Source of the DNA: DASRCB01 sp035653295
Lineage (GTDB): Bacteria; Acidobacteriota; Terriglobia; Bryobacterales; Bryobacteraceae
NCBI GenBank assembly: GCA_035653295.1
Contig: DASRCB010000192.1
Coordinates: 1 to 28,833 of the forward strand
DNA length: 28,833 bases
Reading direction: 5' to 3'
The first letter of the stretch is position 1, and every line of letters starts with the position of its first letter. Both the position numbers and the translations under genes were made by a program. A model generated the notes under the pieces. That model made no database searches and was not told the DNA's origin. It saw nothing but the letters and a program-made list of their open reading frames with translations. Below, piece by piece: positions 8,108 to 15,678 of the stretch.

Positions 8108-8309
8108 CAGCCCAGGGACGCCGCACCCGCTCGTACTGTTCCGACGGGATTGTTCCCGGAAGCGCAGGGCGGCATCATGAAATCGGGCGCCAGGCCTGAC
8201 AAGTCCTCCACCAGCGCATGTCCGGCCTGCCGCGTCCCTTGCATCCGGCGGCGCGCGACCCTTGACGACACCGAGGCCCCGCGCCGCCGCCGATCCACAG
8301 GAGGAGAAC
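8108..8309. promoter_or_regulatory. Divergent intergenic region, promoters expected
   Basis: 202 bp between the divergent YoaK-like and DUF4142 genes, so promoters for both are expected here. I found no convincing -35/-10 pair; a TTGACG near 8263 has no -10 at the right distance. The only clear signal is the AGGAGGAG ribosome site at 8299-8306 before the DUF4142 ATG. Confidence 0.35.
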
Positions 8310-8825
8310 ATGTTCCGGAATTGTGCGCTTGTGAGTTTCTGCGCGTGCGCTCTGCTGGGCGCCGCGACCACAGCCGGCAGCAATGTAAGCAAAGCCGACA
8401 AAACGTTCCTGAAGACCACGGCGCAGGCGGACATGATCCAGGCCCATGAAGGCCAGCTCGCCGCAACCCAGGCTACGTCGCAGAGCGTCAAAGACTGTGC
8501 TCAGAAGCTGGCCCAGGATGATTCGACGGCCTACGGCCAGTTGCTTCAGCTTGCGTCCAAAATCGGCGAGTCCGTGCCGCGCGGCGTCGACATCCGCCAC
8601 GATCCCGCGGCCGAACAGCTCAACAAACTGAAAGGGCGACAGTTCGACAGCCGTTTCGTGCAGGACGAGATCCGCGCCGAACAGAGGATTATCGCGGATT
8701 TCCGGCGCGAGGCCGCGCACGGGCAAAGCACGGACGTGAAGTCCTGGGCGAACAGCGAGCTGCCGACGCTCCAGAACGACCTGCACGCGCTTCAGGCGCT
8801 CGCAGGAACAAAGGGTAAGAGTTAA
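8310..8825 (+). CDS. DUF4142 exported protein
   Basis: A 171-aa protein with an N-terminal signal peptide (FRNCALVSFCACALLGAATT). It is followed by a ferritin-like, helical DUF4142 domain recognisable from FLKTTAQADMIQAHEGQLAA, then VKDCAQKLAQDDSTAYGQL and a C-terminal helix WANSELPTLQNDLHAL. The family is periplasmic and abundant in soil bacteria; no activity is firmly assigned. ATG 8310 is preceded by AGGAGGAG at 8299-8306, an ideal site, and removes a non-signal extension of 16 residues. It is monocistronic or loosely linked to the small exported protein 61 bp downstream. Confidence 0.85.
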   Translation: MFRNCALVSFCACALLGAATTAGSNVSKADKTFLKTTAQADMIQAHEGQLAATQATSQSVKDCAQKLAQDDSTAYGQLLQLASKIGESVPRGVDIRHDPAAEQLNKLKGRQFDSRFVQDEIRAEQRIIADFRREAAHGQSTDVKSWANSELPTLQNDLHALQALAGTKGKS

Positions 8826-8886
8826 CCCGGCTACCGGATGGCCGGTATTGCCCGCGCAGGCTGGGCTGCTATATCTTCATCGCGGG

Positions 8887-9288
8887 ATGGTCTGGAGAAT
8901 TGCAATCATCGCGGCGGCCGCGTTCCTGCTGAACGCGCAGGATACGAGCAAACCGGATCTGAACGGCACGTGGCGCTCGGATAACGGCGTCACCCTCTCC
9001 ATCGCCGGCTCCCCGGACTCGCTGCACGTTACGGAAACGCGTGGCGGCGAAACCACCGACTGGACCTGCGGCACCGAAGGCAAGAACTGCGATCTTCCCG
9101 GCGCGCACAAGGGCACCGTATCGGCCTGGTATAACGGTCCCGCCCTGGTGATCATGGAGACGCGCGGCAGCGACGTCGTGAAAAAGCGAATCGAGCTGTC
9201 GGCTGACAAATCGAAGCTGGAGATGGAAATCTTCCCCATCGTGCCGGAAGGCAAGACGGAGAAGATCGAGCTCACGAAGAAGTCGTGA
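8887..9288 (+). CDS. Small exported protein of unknown function
   Basis: 133 aa. The first 18 residues (MVWRIAIIAAAAFLLNAQ) form a signal peptide ending in a likely cleavage site. The mature part begins DTSKPDLNGTWRSDNGVTLSI, in pieces a DLNGTW motif often seen at the start of lipocalin-like beta-barrel proteins. It continues as alternating strands with a single Cys pair (WTCGTEGKNCDL) and a Lys/Glu-rich end. No enzyme motif is seen. The frame opens earlier at 8848, but the signal peptide starts at ATG 8887. It ends 7 bp before the convergent amidohydrolase. Confidence 0.7.
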   Translation: MVWRIAIIAAAAFLLNAQDTSKPDLNGTWRSDNGVTLSIAGSPDSLHVTETRGGETTDWTCGTEGKNCDLPGAHKGTVSAWYNGPALVIMETRGSDVVKKRIELSADKSKLEMEIFPIVPEGKTEKIELTKKS

Positions 9289-9295
9289 TGCGCCG

Positions 9296-10483
9296 CTAAG
9301 CCGGTTCGTTCAGCAGCCGAAGCGCGTTCTCGTTGTATACCTTCCGCAGAATCTGGTCCGGTAATCCCAGGCCGTAGATGTTCCAGCGGCCCTGGCCGGG
9401 CACTCGCGCCGACGAGTAGGTGAAATACTCGTCGTCGGTCTCCAGGAATCGGTACGAGATCTCGTACAGCTTCGTCCAGTACTCGTTATCGCCGCCCGGC
9501 GACCCGTCCGTTCCGAACATGATCCGGTCCTGATAGCGGTCGAAGAACTTACCCGTGGTTCGCGGCTGGCGTCCAAGCTCGGCGACGCGCGCGGCAATCT
9601 CGACCGTCATGTTCGGGAAGCGGTCGAGATTCTCGGACACGTTGGCCAGGTTCTCCGAAAAGTTCCCAACATGCAGCGTAAGGAACTGCGTTTTGGGATG
9701 ACGCGCGATCACGCGGTTGCGCGCCGCCAGGATTTCCGCGTTCGATGGAAAATCGTGATCGTAGTACGACCAGTCGGGATGAGCGTTGAGCTCTTCGAAG
9801 CGTTCATTGAAACGGTCGATCGGCAGGAAAAACGCCACCGGATCAGAGACGTGCATGGCCACAGGGATGCCCAGCTGGCCGCAGGCGTCCCACATGGGAT
9901 CGAAGCGCGGGTCATCAACGGTGATGAGCTTGCCGGTGGTGATGTTATCGCGCAGGAACAGACCGAGCGTTTTGAGGATCTTCAGGCCGCGGGCGCCGGC
10001 GGCGTGGGCGTCCGCGATGTTCTGCGCCTGCAGCTTCGGATAGCCGGGCTCCAGCAGCCGGCTGTAGGAAGGCTCGCAGAAAGTGAAGAAGCGGCCAGGA
10101 TGCGCTTTGTCGAAGCGGCGCACGGTTTCGACGAGGCCGCTTTCGTAACCACCCGTCAGGTTCACGAGCGCGCGGATGTTCTTCGCCTCCATCATGGGCA
10201 GCACGTCGTCGGGGCCGCCATCGAAGTCGCGGTCGGGGGAGATGCCGACGCCGTTGACGATGCGTTTCGACCTGGTGAGATGCGCGTGCATGTCGATGAC
10301 GGGAAAGCGCGCGCGGTCGACGTGCGTTTCCTTCACCTGCAGCATGCTGCGCGGCTCGTAATCCGACAGATCCAGATGCCGGCGCGCAGCGGGCGCGGGC
10401 GCCTCCTGGGCATCGGCGAGCGGAGCGGCGGCGAGCCCAAGTCCGGCGGCGGTGAAAAGCGTTCGGCGGCTAAGTTTACTCAT
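9296..10483 (-). CDS. Exported amidohydrolase (PF04909-like), paralog 1
   Basis: A 395-aa metal-dependent hydrolase or decarboxylase of the amidohydrolase_2 group. The leader MSKLSRRTLFTAAGLGLAAA is twin-arginine-like. The metal-binding HxH is at His66/His68 (VIDMHAHL). Further candidate ligands are His in VAMHVSDP, His in FLTLHVGN and the terminal Asp in MFGTDGSPG, in the order expected for the TIM barrel. The substrate is unknown. ATG 10483 was picked over 10504 because the leader begins there. The protein is a close paralog of the one at 23975-25180: both have EPRSML, the VKETHV stretch and the block GARGLKILKTLGLFLR, and differ mainly in the signal peptide and the loop after the first HxH. 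It is divergent from the MgtC-like gene over 59 bp. Confidence 0.85.
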   Translation of the reverse strand: MSKLSRRTLFTAAGLGLAAAPLADAQEAPAPAARRHLDLSDYEPRSMLQVKETHVDRARFPVIDMHAHLTRSKRIVNGVGISPDRDFDGGPDDVLPMMEAKNIRALVNLTGGYESGLVETVRRFDKAHPGRFFTFCEPSYSRLLEPGYPKLQAQNIADAHAAGARGLKILKTLGLFLRDNITTGKLITVDDPRFDPMWDACGQLGIPVAMHVSDPVAFFLPIDRFNERFEELNAHPDWSYYDHDFPSNAEILAARNRVIARHPKTQFLTLHVGNFSENLANVSENLDRFPNMTVEIAARVAELGRQPRTTGKFFDRYQDRIMFGTDGSPGGDNEYWTKLYEISYRFLETDDEYFTYSSARVPGQGRWNIYGLGLPDQILRKVYNENALRLLNEPA

Positions 10484-10515
10484 GCGTGCTTCAAAAGATA
10501 TCATTCATGCACGCA
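10483..10515. promoter_or_regulatory. Inverted repeat in a divergent promoter gap
   Basis: TGCGTGC (10483-10489) and GCACGCA (10509-10515) form a perfect 7-bp inverted repeat around a 19-bp AT-rich spacer that contains GATATC. It spans the 59-bp gap between the divergent amidohydrolase and MgtC-like genes and touches the amidohydrolase start codon. Spacing of about 26 bp between half-site centres would suit a dimeric regulator. This is a pattern only; no regulator is assigned. Confidence 0.35.
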
Positions 10516-10542
10516 CCGCCGAGGGCGGGCCCAGGGAGAGAA

Positions 10543-10983
10543 ATGATCGATCTGCACAGCTGGCCGGAGGTCCTGAACAATTTCCTGCACGTGGCGATCG
10601 CCTACGCCCTGACCATGCTCATCGGCTGGGACCGCGAACGCGAGTCGCACAGCGCCGGCATCCGCACCTTTCCAATCGTCGGTATGGCCAGCTGCGGGTA
10701 CCTGCTCACGCTGGGGTCTCACCCCGATGTCGCCGCGCAGTCCCGCGTGCTCCAGGGCATGATCGCCGGCATCGGCTTCGTCGGCGGCGGGGCCATTCTG
10801 AAGGAGGGAATGACGATTCGCGGCACGGCTACGGCAGCCAGCGTATGGAACGCGGGCGTGATCGGCGCCTCTGTAGCGATGGATCACATCGGGATCGCAG
10901 TTACACTCGCCGTCCTCAACTTCGCTACGCTGCGCTGGCTCATGCCGCTGAAGAACCGGCTCGATCGCGAAGGCGGGTCCTGA
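10543..10983 (+). CDS. MgtC/SapB-family membrane protein
   Basis: 146 aa, about four membrane helices. Family signatures are LIGWDRERESHSAGIRTFPI with GMASCGYL, then GIGFVGGGAILKEG and IRGTATAASVWNAGVIG. MgtC-type proteins are inner-membrane factors linked to magnesium limitation and to control of ATP synthase or virulence. This copy ends right after the membrane domain and lacks the longer cytoplasmic C-terminal domain of MgtC proper, so it resembles the short SapB/YhiD-like group. ATG 10543 follows GGGAGAG and starts at the family N-terminus; the frame opens earlier at 10486. Confidence 0.85.
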   Translation: MIDLHSWPEVLNNFLHVAIAYALTMLIGWDRERESHSAGIRTFPIVGMASCGYLLTLGSHPDVAAQSRVLQGMIAGIGFVGGGAILKEGMTIRGTATAASVWNAGVIGASVAMDHIGIAVTLAVLNFATLRWLMPLKNRLDREGGS

Positions 10984-10991
10984 CCCTCGCT

Positions 10992-11921
10992 TCAACGGCG
11001 CGCCCAGTATCTGTCTCTCGCCTGGACGACGAGTCCTGTTGCCTTCGGTAGAAGCTCGAGCTTTCGAAATTCGGAGATTTCCACCGGCTGATCGGAAATG
11101 AAACCGATGTTGTACTCACTCCGCAGCTCGTCCTGAATCACCGCGAACACGTCGTCGATGGTCTGCTTCTTCGAAACCTCGAAGAATCCTCCGCCGGTCT
11201 CCGCCGCCATGCGCGCCAGCACCTTTCTCCCACGCCCGCCCAAAAGCGACAATCCGTACGCCCCGGCGTCGGAGAAGAGAATCGAGTAAATCAGCGCGTC
11301 GGCCCGCAGCGCCGCTTCGATGGCTTCGTCCGCCGTGGCCGTGCTGCCGAAGTCCACCCCATCGGACATGACGATCAGCGCCTTGCGGTTCTTCTGGTGC
11401 GCCCTGGTGTCGTGCGACGCTTTCAGCACAGCATCGTACAGCAGCGTCCCGCCGCCGCTCTGCATGGACAACTCGCGGCGGCTGGGCGTGTCCACGTACG
11501 ACAACGCGTCATCCAGCGCGCTGCGTGACGACGTAAGCTCCTGGGCGACGCGTACCGCCATGTCGAACTGCATGATGAATACCTGGTCTTTGGTCTCGCG
11601 CAGCACGGCGTCGAGGAAATGAAAGCAGGCGGCGCGCTCGGCGCTCAGCACCTTCCGCTGGCTCATGCTGGTGTCGACCATGAGGCCGAGCGTCAGCGGC
11701 AAATCCGTTTCGCGTGAGAAATAGCGGATGATCTGCGGCCGCCTGTTCTCCAGCAGCAGGAAATCGTCCCGGCCGAGGTCGCGCACGATCCTGCCCTGCT
11801 TCGTCCGTACCGTGGCGAGCACGTCCACCACCTTGACTTCGGTTCGGTACGTGGCCTCGTCCTGCGCGCGGGCAAGTATGGCGAAAAGGGATGCGAGCAG
11901 AAACTCGCGTCGCGACTGCAT
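10992..11921 (-). CDS. Exported VWA-domain protein (VWFA-related type)
   Basis: 309 aa with an RREFLL-containing leader (about 1-19). The mature part starts with a beta-rich segment, VKVVDVLATVRTKQGRIV then LGRDDFLLLENRRPQ. The VWA domain follows, with an intact MIDAS: DTSMS (Asp83, Ser85, Ser87), Thr159 in GGGTLL and Asp187 in VMSDGVD. It matches the layout of the 'VWFA-related' proteins very common in Acidobacteria, whose cell role is unknown; metal-dependent protein binding outside the membrane is likely. The ATG at 11921 directly begins the leader. It lies head to head with the PaiB-like gene with only 19 bp between starts. Confidence 0.88.
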   Translation of the reverse strand: MQSRREFLLASLFAILARAQDEATYRTEVKVVDVLATVRTKQGRIVRDLGRDDFLLLENRRPQIIRYFSRETDLPLTLGLMVDTSMSQRKVLSAERAACFHFLDAVLRETKDQVFIMQFDMAVRVAQELTSSRSALDDALSYVDTPSRRELSMQSGGGTLLYDAVLKASHDTRAHQKNRKALIVMSDGVDFGSTATADEAIEAALRADALIYSILFSDAGAYGLSLLGGRGRKVLARMAAETGGGFFEVSKKQTIDDVFAVIQDELRSEYNIGFISDQPVEISEFRKLELLPKATGLVVQARDRYWARR

Positions 11922-11940
11922 ACCTCCATGATGTGCGACG

Positions 11941-12588
11941 ATGCGATCAATGTATCTTCCGGCTCATTTCCGGGAGGATCGCGCGGAGGTCCTCCACGAA
12001 CACATGCGCCGCTATCCCCTGGCCACGCTGGTGACGGCCGGACCCTCAGGCCTGATCGCAAGCCACTTGCCGCTGATCCTGGATCCGGAACCGGCCCCCT
12101 GGGGCACGCTGCGCGGCCATTTGGCGCGGGCGAACCCACAATGGAGAGAACTCAACGCGGACGTCGAAGCTCTCGCCATCTTCACCGGCCCGCAGGCTTA
12201 TGTCAGTCCCAACTGGTATTCGTCGAAGGATCAGACTGGCCGCGTCGTGCCGACGTGGAACTATGCCGTGGTCCACGCGTACGGTCCCCTGTCTACGTAC
12301 ACCGATGAGGAGCGGCTCCGCGCGCACGTCACGGCGCTGACCGGGGTTCACGAGGCGGGCTTCGACCCGGCATGGACGCCCGATCAGGCGCCGCGCGAAT
12401 TCATCGATGGCATGCTCCGCGCCATCGTCGGCATCGAGATCCCGATCGCGCGGCTCGAGGGCAAATGGAAGGTGAACCAGAACCGCATGCCTGAGGACCG
12501 CGCCGGGGTAATCGCAGCGCTCGAGTCCCGGGGTAGCGCGGAGGACTTGGAAATGGCCGCGCTCATCCGCGAGCGCGGCAACCGCTAA
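11941..12588 (+). CDS. PaiB-like FMN-binding protein
   Basis: 215 aa of the PaiB/FMN-binding split-barrel family. Family features are the N-terminal MYLPAHFRE, the stretch ASHLPLIL, and the signature YVSPNWYSSKDQTGRVVPTW, here split as VSPNWY and VPTWNYAVVHAYG. A C-terminal helix (KWKVNQNRMPEDRAGV) is also typical. PaiB of Bacillus is described as a negative regulator of sporulation and protease genes. In other bacteria these proteins probably bind flavin or heme, and their role is not defined. The start is ATG 11941 or ATG 11950, the latter beginning exactly at the family N-terminus. Its last 4 bp overlap the opposing small membrane protein gene. Confidence 0.87.
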   Translation: MRSMYLPAHFREDRAEVLHEHMRRYPLATLVTAGPSGLIASHLPLILDPEPAPWGTLRGHLARANPQWRELNADVEALAIFTGPQAYVSPNWYSSKDQTGRVVPTWNYAVVHAYGPLSTYTDEERLRAHVTALTGVHEAGFDPAWTPDQAPREFIDGMLRAIVGIEIPIARLEGKWKVNQNRMPEDRAGVIAALESRGSAEDLEMAALIRERGNR

Positions 12589-12806
12589 CCCCGAACCAGA
12601 TGCCGCAGCGGCGACCTGCCGTAAATGCCGGTCAGGATGGCATCGGCCGCTACGGCGGTGAGCACTCCCTTCCACTTGTAGCTCAACGGAGCAAAAATCG
12701 CCGATGCGGCAGCGGCGGACCCGATCGCGAGCCGGATCTTCTGTTCGATTCCGCTCATGTTCGAGCCATTGGATTGGGTCAGGTTGTCGTTCATTGTTTC
12801 AGCCAT
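12585..12806 (-). CDS. Small membrane protein, DUF2892-like
   Basis: About 73 aa from ATG 12806; ATG 12794 and 12758 are later options, and the frame opens at 12845. The core is MSGIEQKIRLAIGSAAAASA followed by two hydrophobic segments and a short basic tail (GRSPLRHLVRG). This resembles the YgaP-type DUF2892 inner-membrane module, in which a short N-terminal helix precedes two membrane helices. No enzymatic residues are evident. It lies 12 bp upstream-to-downstream of the DUF72 gene on the same strand, with the DUF72 gene transcribed first. Confidence 0.6.
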   Translation of the reverse strand: MAETMNDNLTQSNGSNMSGIEQKIRLAIGSAAAASAIFAPLSYKWKGVLTAVAADAILTGIYGRSPLRHLVRG

Positions 12807-12857
12807 GCAACACTTAGATCCGCCGCGGCCGATTTGGAGTTGCATTGAAACCGTGAC

Positions 12858-13583
12858 CTACCCCGCCAGTTCCCTGAGCCGCAGCGCGTTCGCCACCGCG
12901 AACCCGGCTTGGTCGTTATCGAAGTAGACGTAGACCGCCTTGAGCTGCTCGCGCCAGGCGCGAATTCGCGCCGCCCACGCGCCCAGCATGGCGTCGTCGT
13001 AGCTGCCCTGATACTTGCCGCCTGGCCCGTGCAGGCGCAGGTAGGTGAAGTCGGCGGTTATCTCGAACGGCGACTGGAATCCCGCCAGATGAAACATACA
13101 ATAAGCGGCGTTGAAGCGCCGCAGCATTTCATAGACCTCCTGGGTGTTCCACGTCTCGTTCCGAAACTCGAACGCAAACGGCCGCCGCCGCGGCAGAGCG
13201 CGCAGGAAGATCTCCAGCCGCTCCAGGTTGACGGTCCACTGCGGGGGCAACTGGAAGAGGATTGGACCCAGCTTCCGTCCCAGCACGTCCGTGCTGGCGA
13301 ACATGCGATCCAGCGGCGCATCGGGATCCTTCAGCTTTTTGTTATGCGTGATGAATCGGTTGGCCTTTACGGCGAAAAGAAACTCTTTCGGCGTGTTTTC
13401 CCGCCACGCTTCGAATGTCTCGGGCTTCGGCAGGCGGTAAAAGCTGTTGTTGATCTCGACGGTGTCGAACCGGCGCAGGTAAAAATCGAGCATTTTCGAG
13501 GCGGGCAGCCCCGGCGGGTAGAACGGCCCGACCCAGTGCTTGTAATGCCATCCGCTGGTGCCGATATGAACCGAGCCACTCAT
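12858..13583 (-). CDS. DUF72 (YecE-like) TIM-barrel protein
   Basis: 241 aa of the DUF72 family. It opens VHIGTSGWHYKHWVGPFYPP, diagnostic for this family. It continues with VEINNSFYRLPKPETFEAW, FLFAVKANRFITH and LFQLPPQW, and later FAFEFRNETW and YLRLHGP. The family folds as a TIM barrel with conserved Trp, His and Arg residues but has no established reaction. ATG 13583 is preferred over 13610 because the family sequence starts two residues later and the gap to the divergent peptidase gene becomes 32 bp. Confidence 0.9.
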   Translation of the reverse strand: MSGSVHIGTSGWHYKHWVGPFYPPGLPASKMLDFYLRRFDTVEINNSFYRLPKPETFEAWRENTPKEFLFAVKANRFITHNKKLKDPDAPLDRMFASTDVLGRKLGPILFQLPPQWTVNLERLEIFLRALPRRRPFAFEFRNETWNTQEVYEMLRRFNAAYCMFHLAGFQSPFEITADFTYLRLHGPGGKYQGSYDDAMLGAWAARIRAWREQLKAVYVYFDNDQAGFAVANALRLRELAG

Positions 13584-13615
13584 TTGCGCTCCGCTACGAT
13601 GAGAGGGCAAAGCAT

Positions 13616-14998
13616 ATGTGGAGACTCCTGCCCGCTCTGGCTGTTTCGTGCGCGCTCGCGCAGAGCCTGCCGGAGCAGCAGCGTGCGATGGCGCTCGACA
13701 TTCTTCGCGAACTGGTGGACATCAACACCACGGATTCGAGCGGCGACAATACCCGGGCGGCCGATGCGATGGCGGCGCGGCTGCGGCAGGCCGGCTTTGC
13801 GGCCGATGATGTCCACGTCCTCGCGCCATTGGCGCGCAAAGGCAACCTGGTCCTGCGCTATCGGGGAACGGGCACGGACAAACCCATCCTCTTTCTCGCG
13901 CATCTCGATGTGGTCGAAGCGCGCCGTGAGGACTGGACTAGCGATCCGTTTCACATGACCGAGCGCGACGGCTATTACTACGGCCGCGGCATCATGGACG
14001 ATAAGTCGGGCGACGCCGATCTGGTAGCCACGCTCGTCCGCCTGAAGCAGGAGGGTTTCCAGCCCCGCCGCGACCTCATCGTCGCGCTCACGTCCGACGA
14101 GGAAGCCGGCACGTCCAACGGCGTGCAATGGCTGCTCGAGAATCATCGCGACCTGATCGATGCCGTGTTCTGCATCAATACCGATGCCGGGGGAGGGGTC
14201 ATCGAGCACGGCCGCCGGGCCTTTTTCACGCTGTCCGGCGCCGAAAAAACCTATCAGAGCTTTCGCCTTGAGGTGACGAATCCGGGCGGCCACAGTTCCC
14301 TTCCGGTGAAGGATAACGCGATATACCGCCTTGCGCAGGCGCTGCTGCGGATCGGCCACTACGATTTCCCGGTCCAGCTGAACGACGTTACCCGCGAGTA
14401 TTTTCGGCGGATGGCGGGAATTGAGAAAGGCGCGCTGGCCGCCGACATGAAGGCCATCGCCGAACAACAGCCGCCGCTCCCTGGCCCGGTGTCGCGATTG
14501 TCGAAAAGCGCGTATTACAACGCGCTGATGCGCACCACATGCGTGGCCACGATGGTCACCGCCGGCCACGCCGAGAACGCCCTGCCGCAGCGTGCGACGG
14601 CCACGGTGAACTGCCGCCTGGTCCCGGGCGATTCAGCGGAGCACGTCCTCAAAACGCTGCACCGCCTGGTGGGCACGCCGGTTGTTGAAATCACGCCCGT
14701 CAAACAGACCGGCTCCAGCGCAAGCCCGCTGACACCGCTCAGCCCGGAAATCCTGAACGCCGTCGAATCCACCGCGCACTCGCTGTGGCCGGAGGTCCCC
14801 GTCATCCCGGTAATGGATACCGGCGCAAGCGACGGGAAATGGACGCGCCAGGCCGGCATCCCGACCTACGGGGTGTCCGCGGTCTTCGATGATGCCGACG
14901 ACGTACGCGCCCACGGGAAAGATGAGCGCATTGGCGCACAGGCGTATTTCGATTCCGTGGAGTTTTATTACCGGCTCATGAAGCGCCTCGGAGAGTAG
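13616..14998 (+). CDS. Exported M20-family metallopeptidase
   Basis: 460 aa with a short signal peptide (MWRLLPALAVSCALAQ). It is a dinuclear-zinc peptidase or deacylase of the M20/M25/M40 group. Ligands are visible in order: His96 and Asp98 (FLAHLDVVEA), bridging Asp128 (GRGIMDDKSG), catalytic/ligand Glu162-Glu163 (SDEEAGT), Asp190 (CINTDAGG) and a C-terminal His in VRAHGKDERI. The lid/dimerisation domain falls at about 205-330, including NPGGHSS. It acts outside the cytoplasm, most likely on small peptides or acylated amino acids. ATG 13616 follows GAGAGGG. A cytochrome-like gene starts 1 bp after its stop, so they share an mRNA. Confidence 0.9.
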   Translation: MWRLLPALAVSCALAQSLPEQQRAMALDILRELVDINTTDSSGDNTRAADAMAARLRQAGFAADDVHVLAPLARKGNLVLRYRGTGTDKPILFLAHLDVVEARREDWTSDPFHMTERDGYYYGRGIMDDKSGDADLVATLVRLKQEGFQPRRDLIVALTSDEEAGTSNGVQWLLENHRDLIDAVFCINTDAGGGVIEHGRRAFFTLSGAEKTYQSFRLEVTNPGGHSSLPVKDNAIYRLAQALLRIGHYDFPVQLNDVTREYFRRMAGIEKGALAADMKAIAEQQPPLPGPVSRLSKSAYYNALMRTTCVATMVTAGHAENALPQRATATVNCRLVPGDSAEHVLKTLHRLVGTPVVEITPVKQTGSSASPLTPLSPEILNAVESTAHSLWPEVPVIPVMDTGASDGKWTRQAGIPTYGVSAVFDDADDVRAHGKDERIGAQAYFDSVEFYYRLMKRLGE

Positions 14999-14999
14999 C

Positions 15000-15656
15000 G
15001 TGCGGGCCACGCTGATTCTGTTAGCCTGCGCCGCCGCTCCGCTGTCCCCGCACGACGTAATCTCGACCAAAATTACCTGGAGCCGCGAGATCTCTCGGCT
15101 TGTCTACGCACGCTGTGTGGCCTGCCATCGCGACGGAGGCGCGACCTTCTCGCTTGAGACCTATACGGCGGCCCGTCCGTGGGCCAAAGCGATTCGCGAT
15201 GAAGTGCTGTGCCGCCGCATGCCGCCGTGGGGCGCCGTTCGTGGCTTCGGCCGTTTCAGCGGCGACGTGAGCCTCAGCCAGGAGGAGATGGACACCATTG
15301 CCCAATGGGTAGAAGGCGGCGCACCGGAGGGCGATCCGGCATTGCTGCCGAAGGTCCCGCCGGGGACTCAAAGCTGTTTTCTGACCGCGCCGGCGGGACG
15401 ATTGACGCCCGTCCACGGCGCCGTCCGTCTCGAACGTGAAACGGTCGCCATTGCGATCAGGCCCGCAGGTGACGTGCTTGATTCGGCGCGGGTGGTCGCG
15501 ATACTTCCCGATAGCAGCATCATCCCCATGTTGTGGCTCTATCAGTACCGGCGCGCTTACGGCCACGAGTTCGTCTATCGCGCCCCGCTGCGGCTGCCCG
15601 CCGGAACCCGGATCGAATCACAGCCGCCCATCATGTTTACCCTGATCACGCGGTAA
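15000..15656 (+). CDS. Exported monoheme cytochrome-like protein
   Basis: 218 aa starting at GTG 15000, one base after the peptidase stop. A signal peptide (RATLILLACAAAPLS) is followed by a class-I-like heme domain: one CVACH motif (Cys39, Cys42, His43) and a likely distal Met74 in CRRMPPWG. The helix SQEEMDTIAQWVEGGAPEGD is the usual ending of this Acidobacteria/Planctomycetes cytochrome module. The C-terminal 100 residues form a beta-rich domain without a recognised motif. It probably carries electrons in the periplasm. Why it is linked to an M20 peptidase is not clear. Confidence 0.82.
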   Translation: MRATLILLACAAAPLSPHDVISTKITWSREISRLVYARCVACHRDGGATFSLETYTAARPWAKAIRDEVLCRRMPPWGAVRGFGRFSGDVSLSQEEMDTIAQWVEGGAPEGDPALLPKVPPGTQSCFLTAPAGRLTPVHGAVRLERETVAIAIRPAGDVLDSARVVAILPDSSIIPMLWLYQYRRAYGHEFVYRAPLRLPAGTRIESQPPIMFTLITR

Positions 15657-15678
15657 CCAGCATCTGCAAGAATGGAAT

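Noticed and set aside
8262..8310. TTGACG as a -35 box for the DUF4142 gene
   Set aside because: No -10-like hexamer at 16-18 bp; the region downstream is nearly all G and C.
7172..8449. + strand open frame of 425 codons over the YoaK-like gene
   Set aside because: Low-complexity, Arg-, Gln- and Pro-rich translation opposite a clear membrane protein.
8832..8847. Hairpin TACCGG-ATGG-CCGGTA after the DUF4142 gene as a terminator
   Set aside because: The stem is only 6 bp and no T-run follows; too weak to call.
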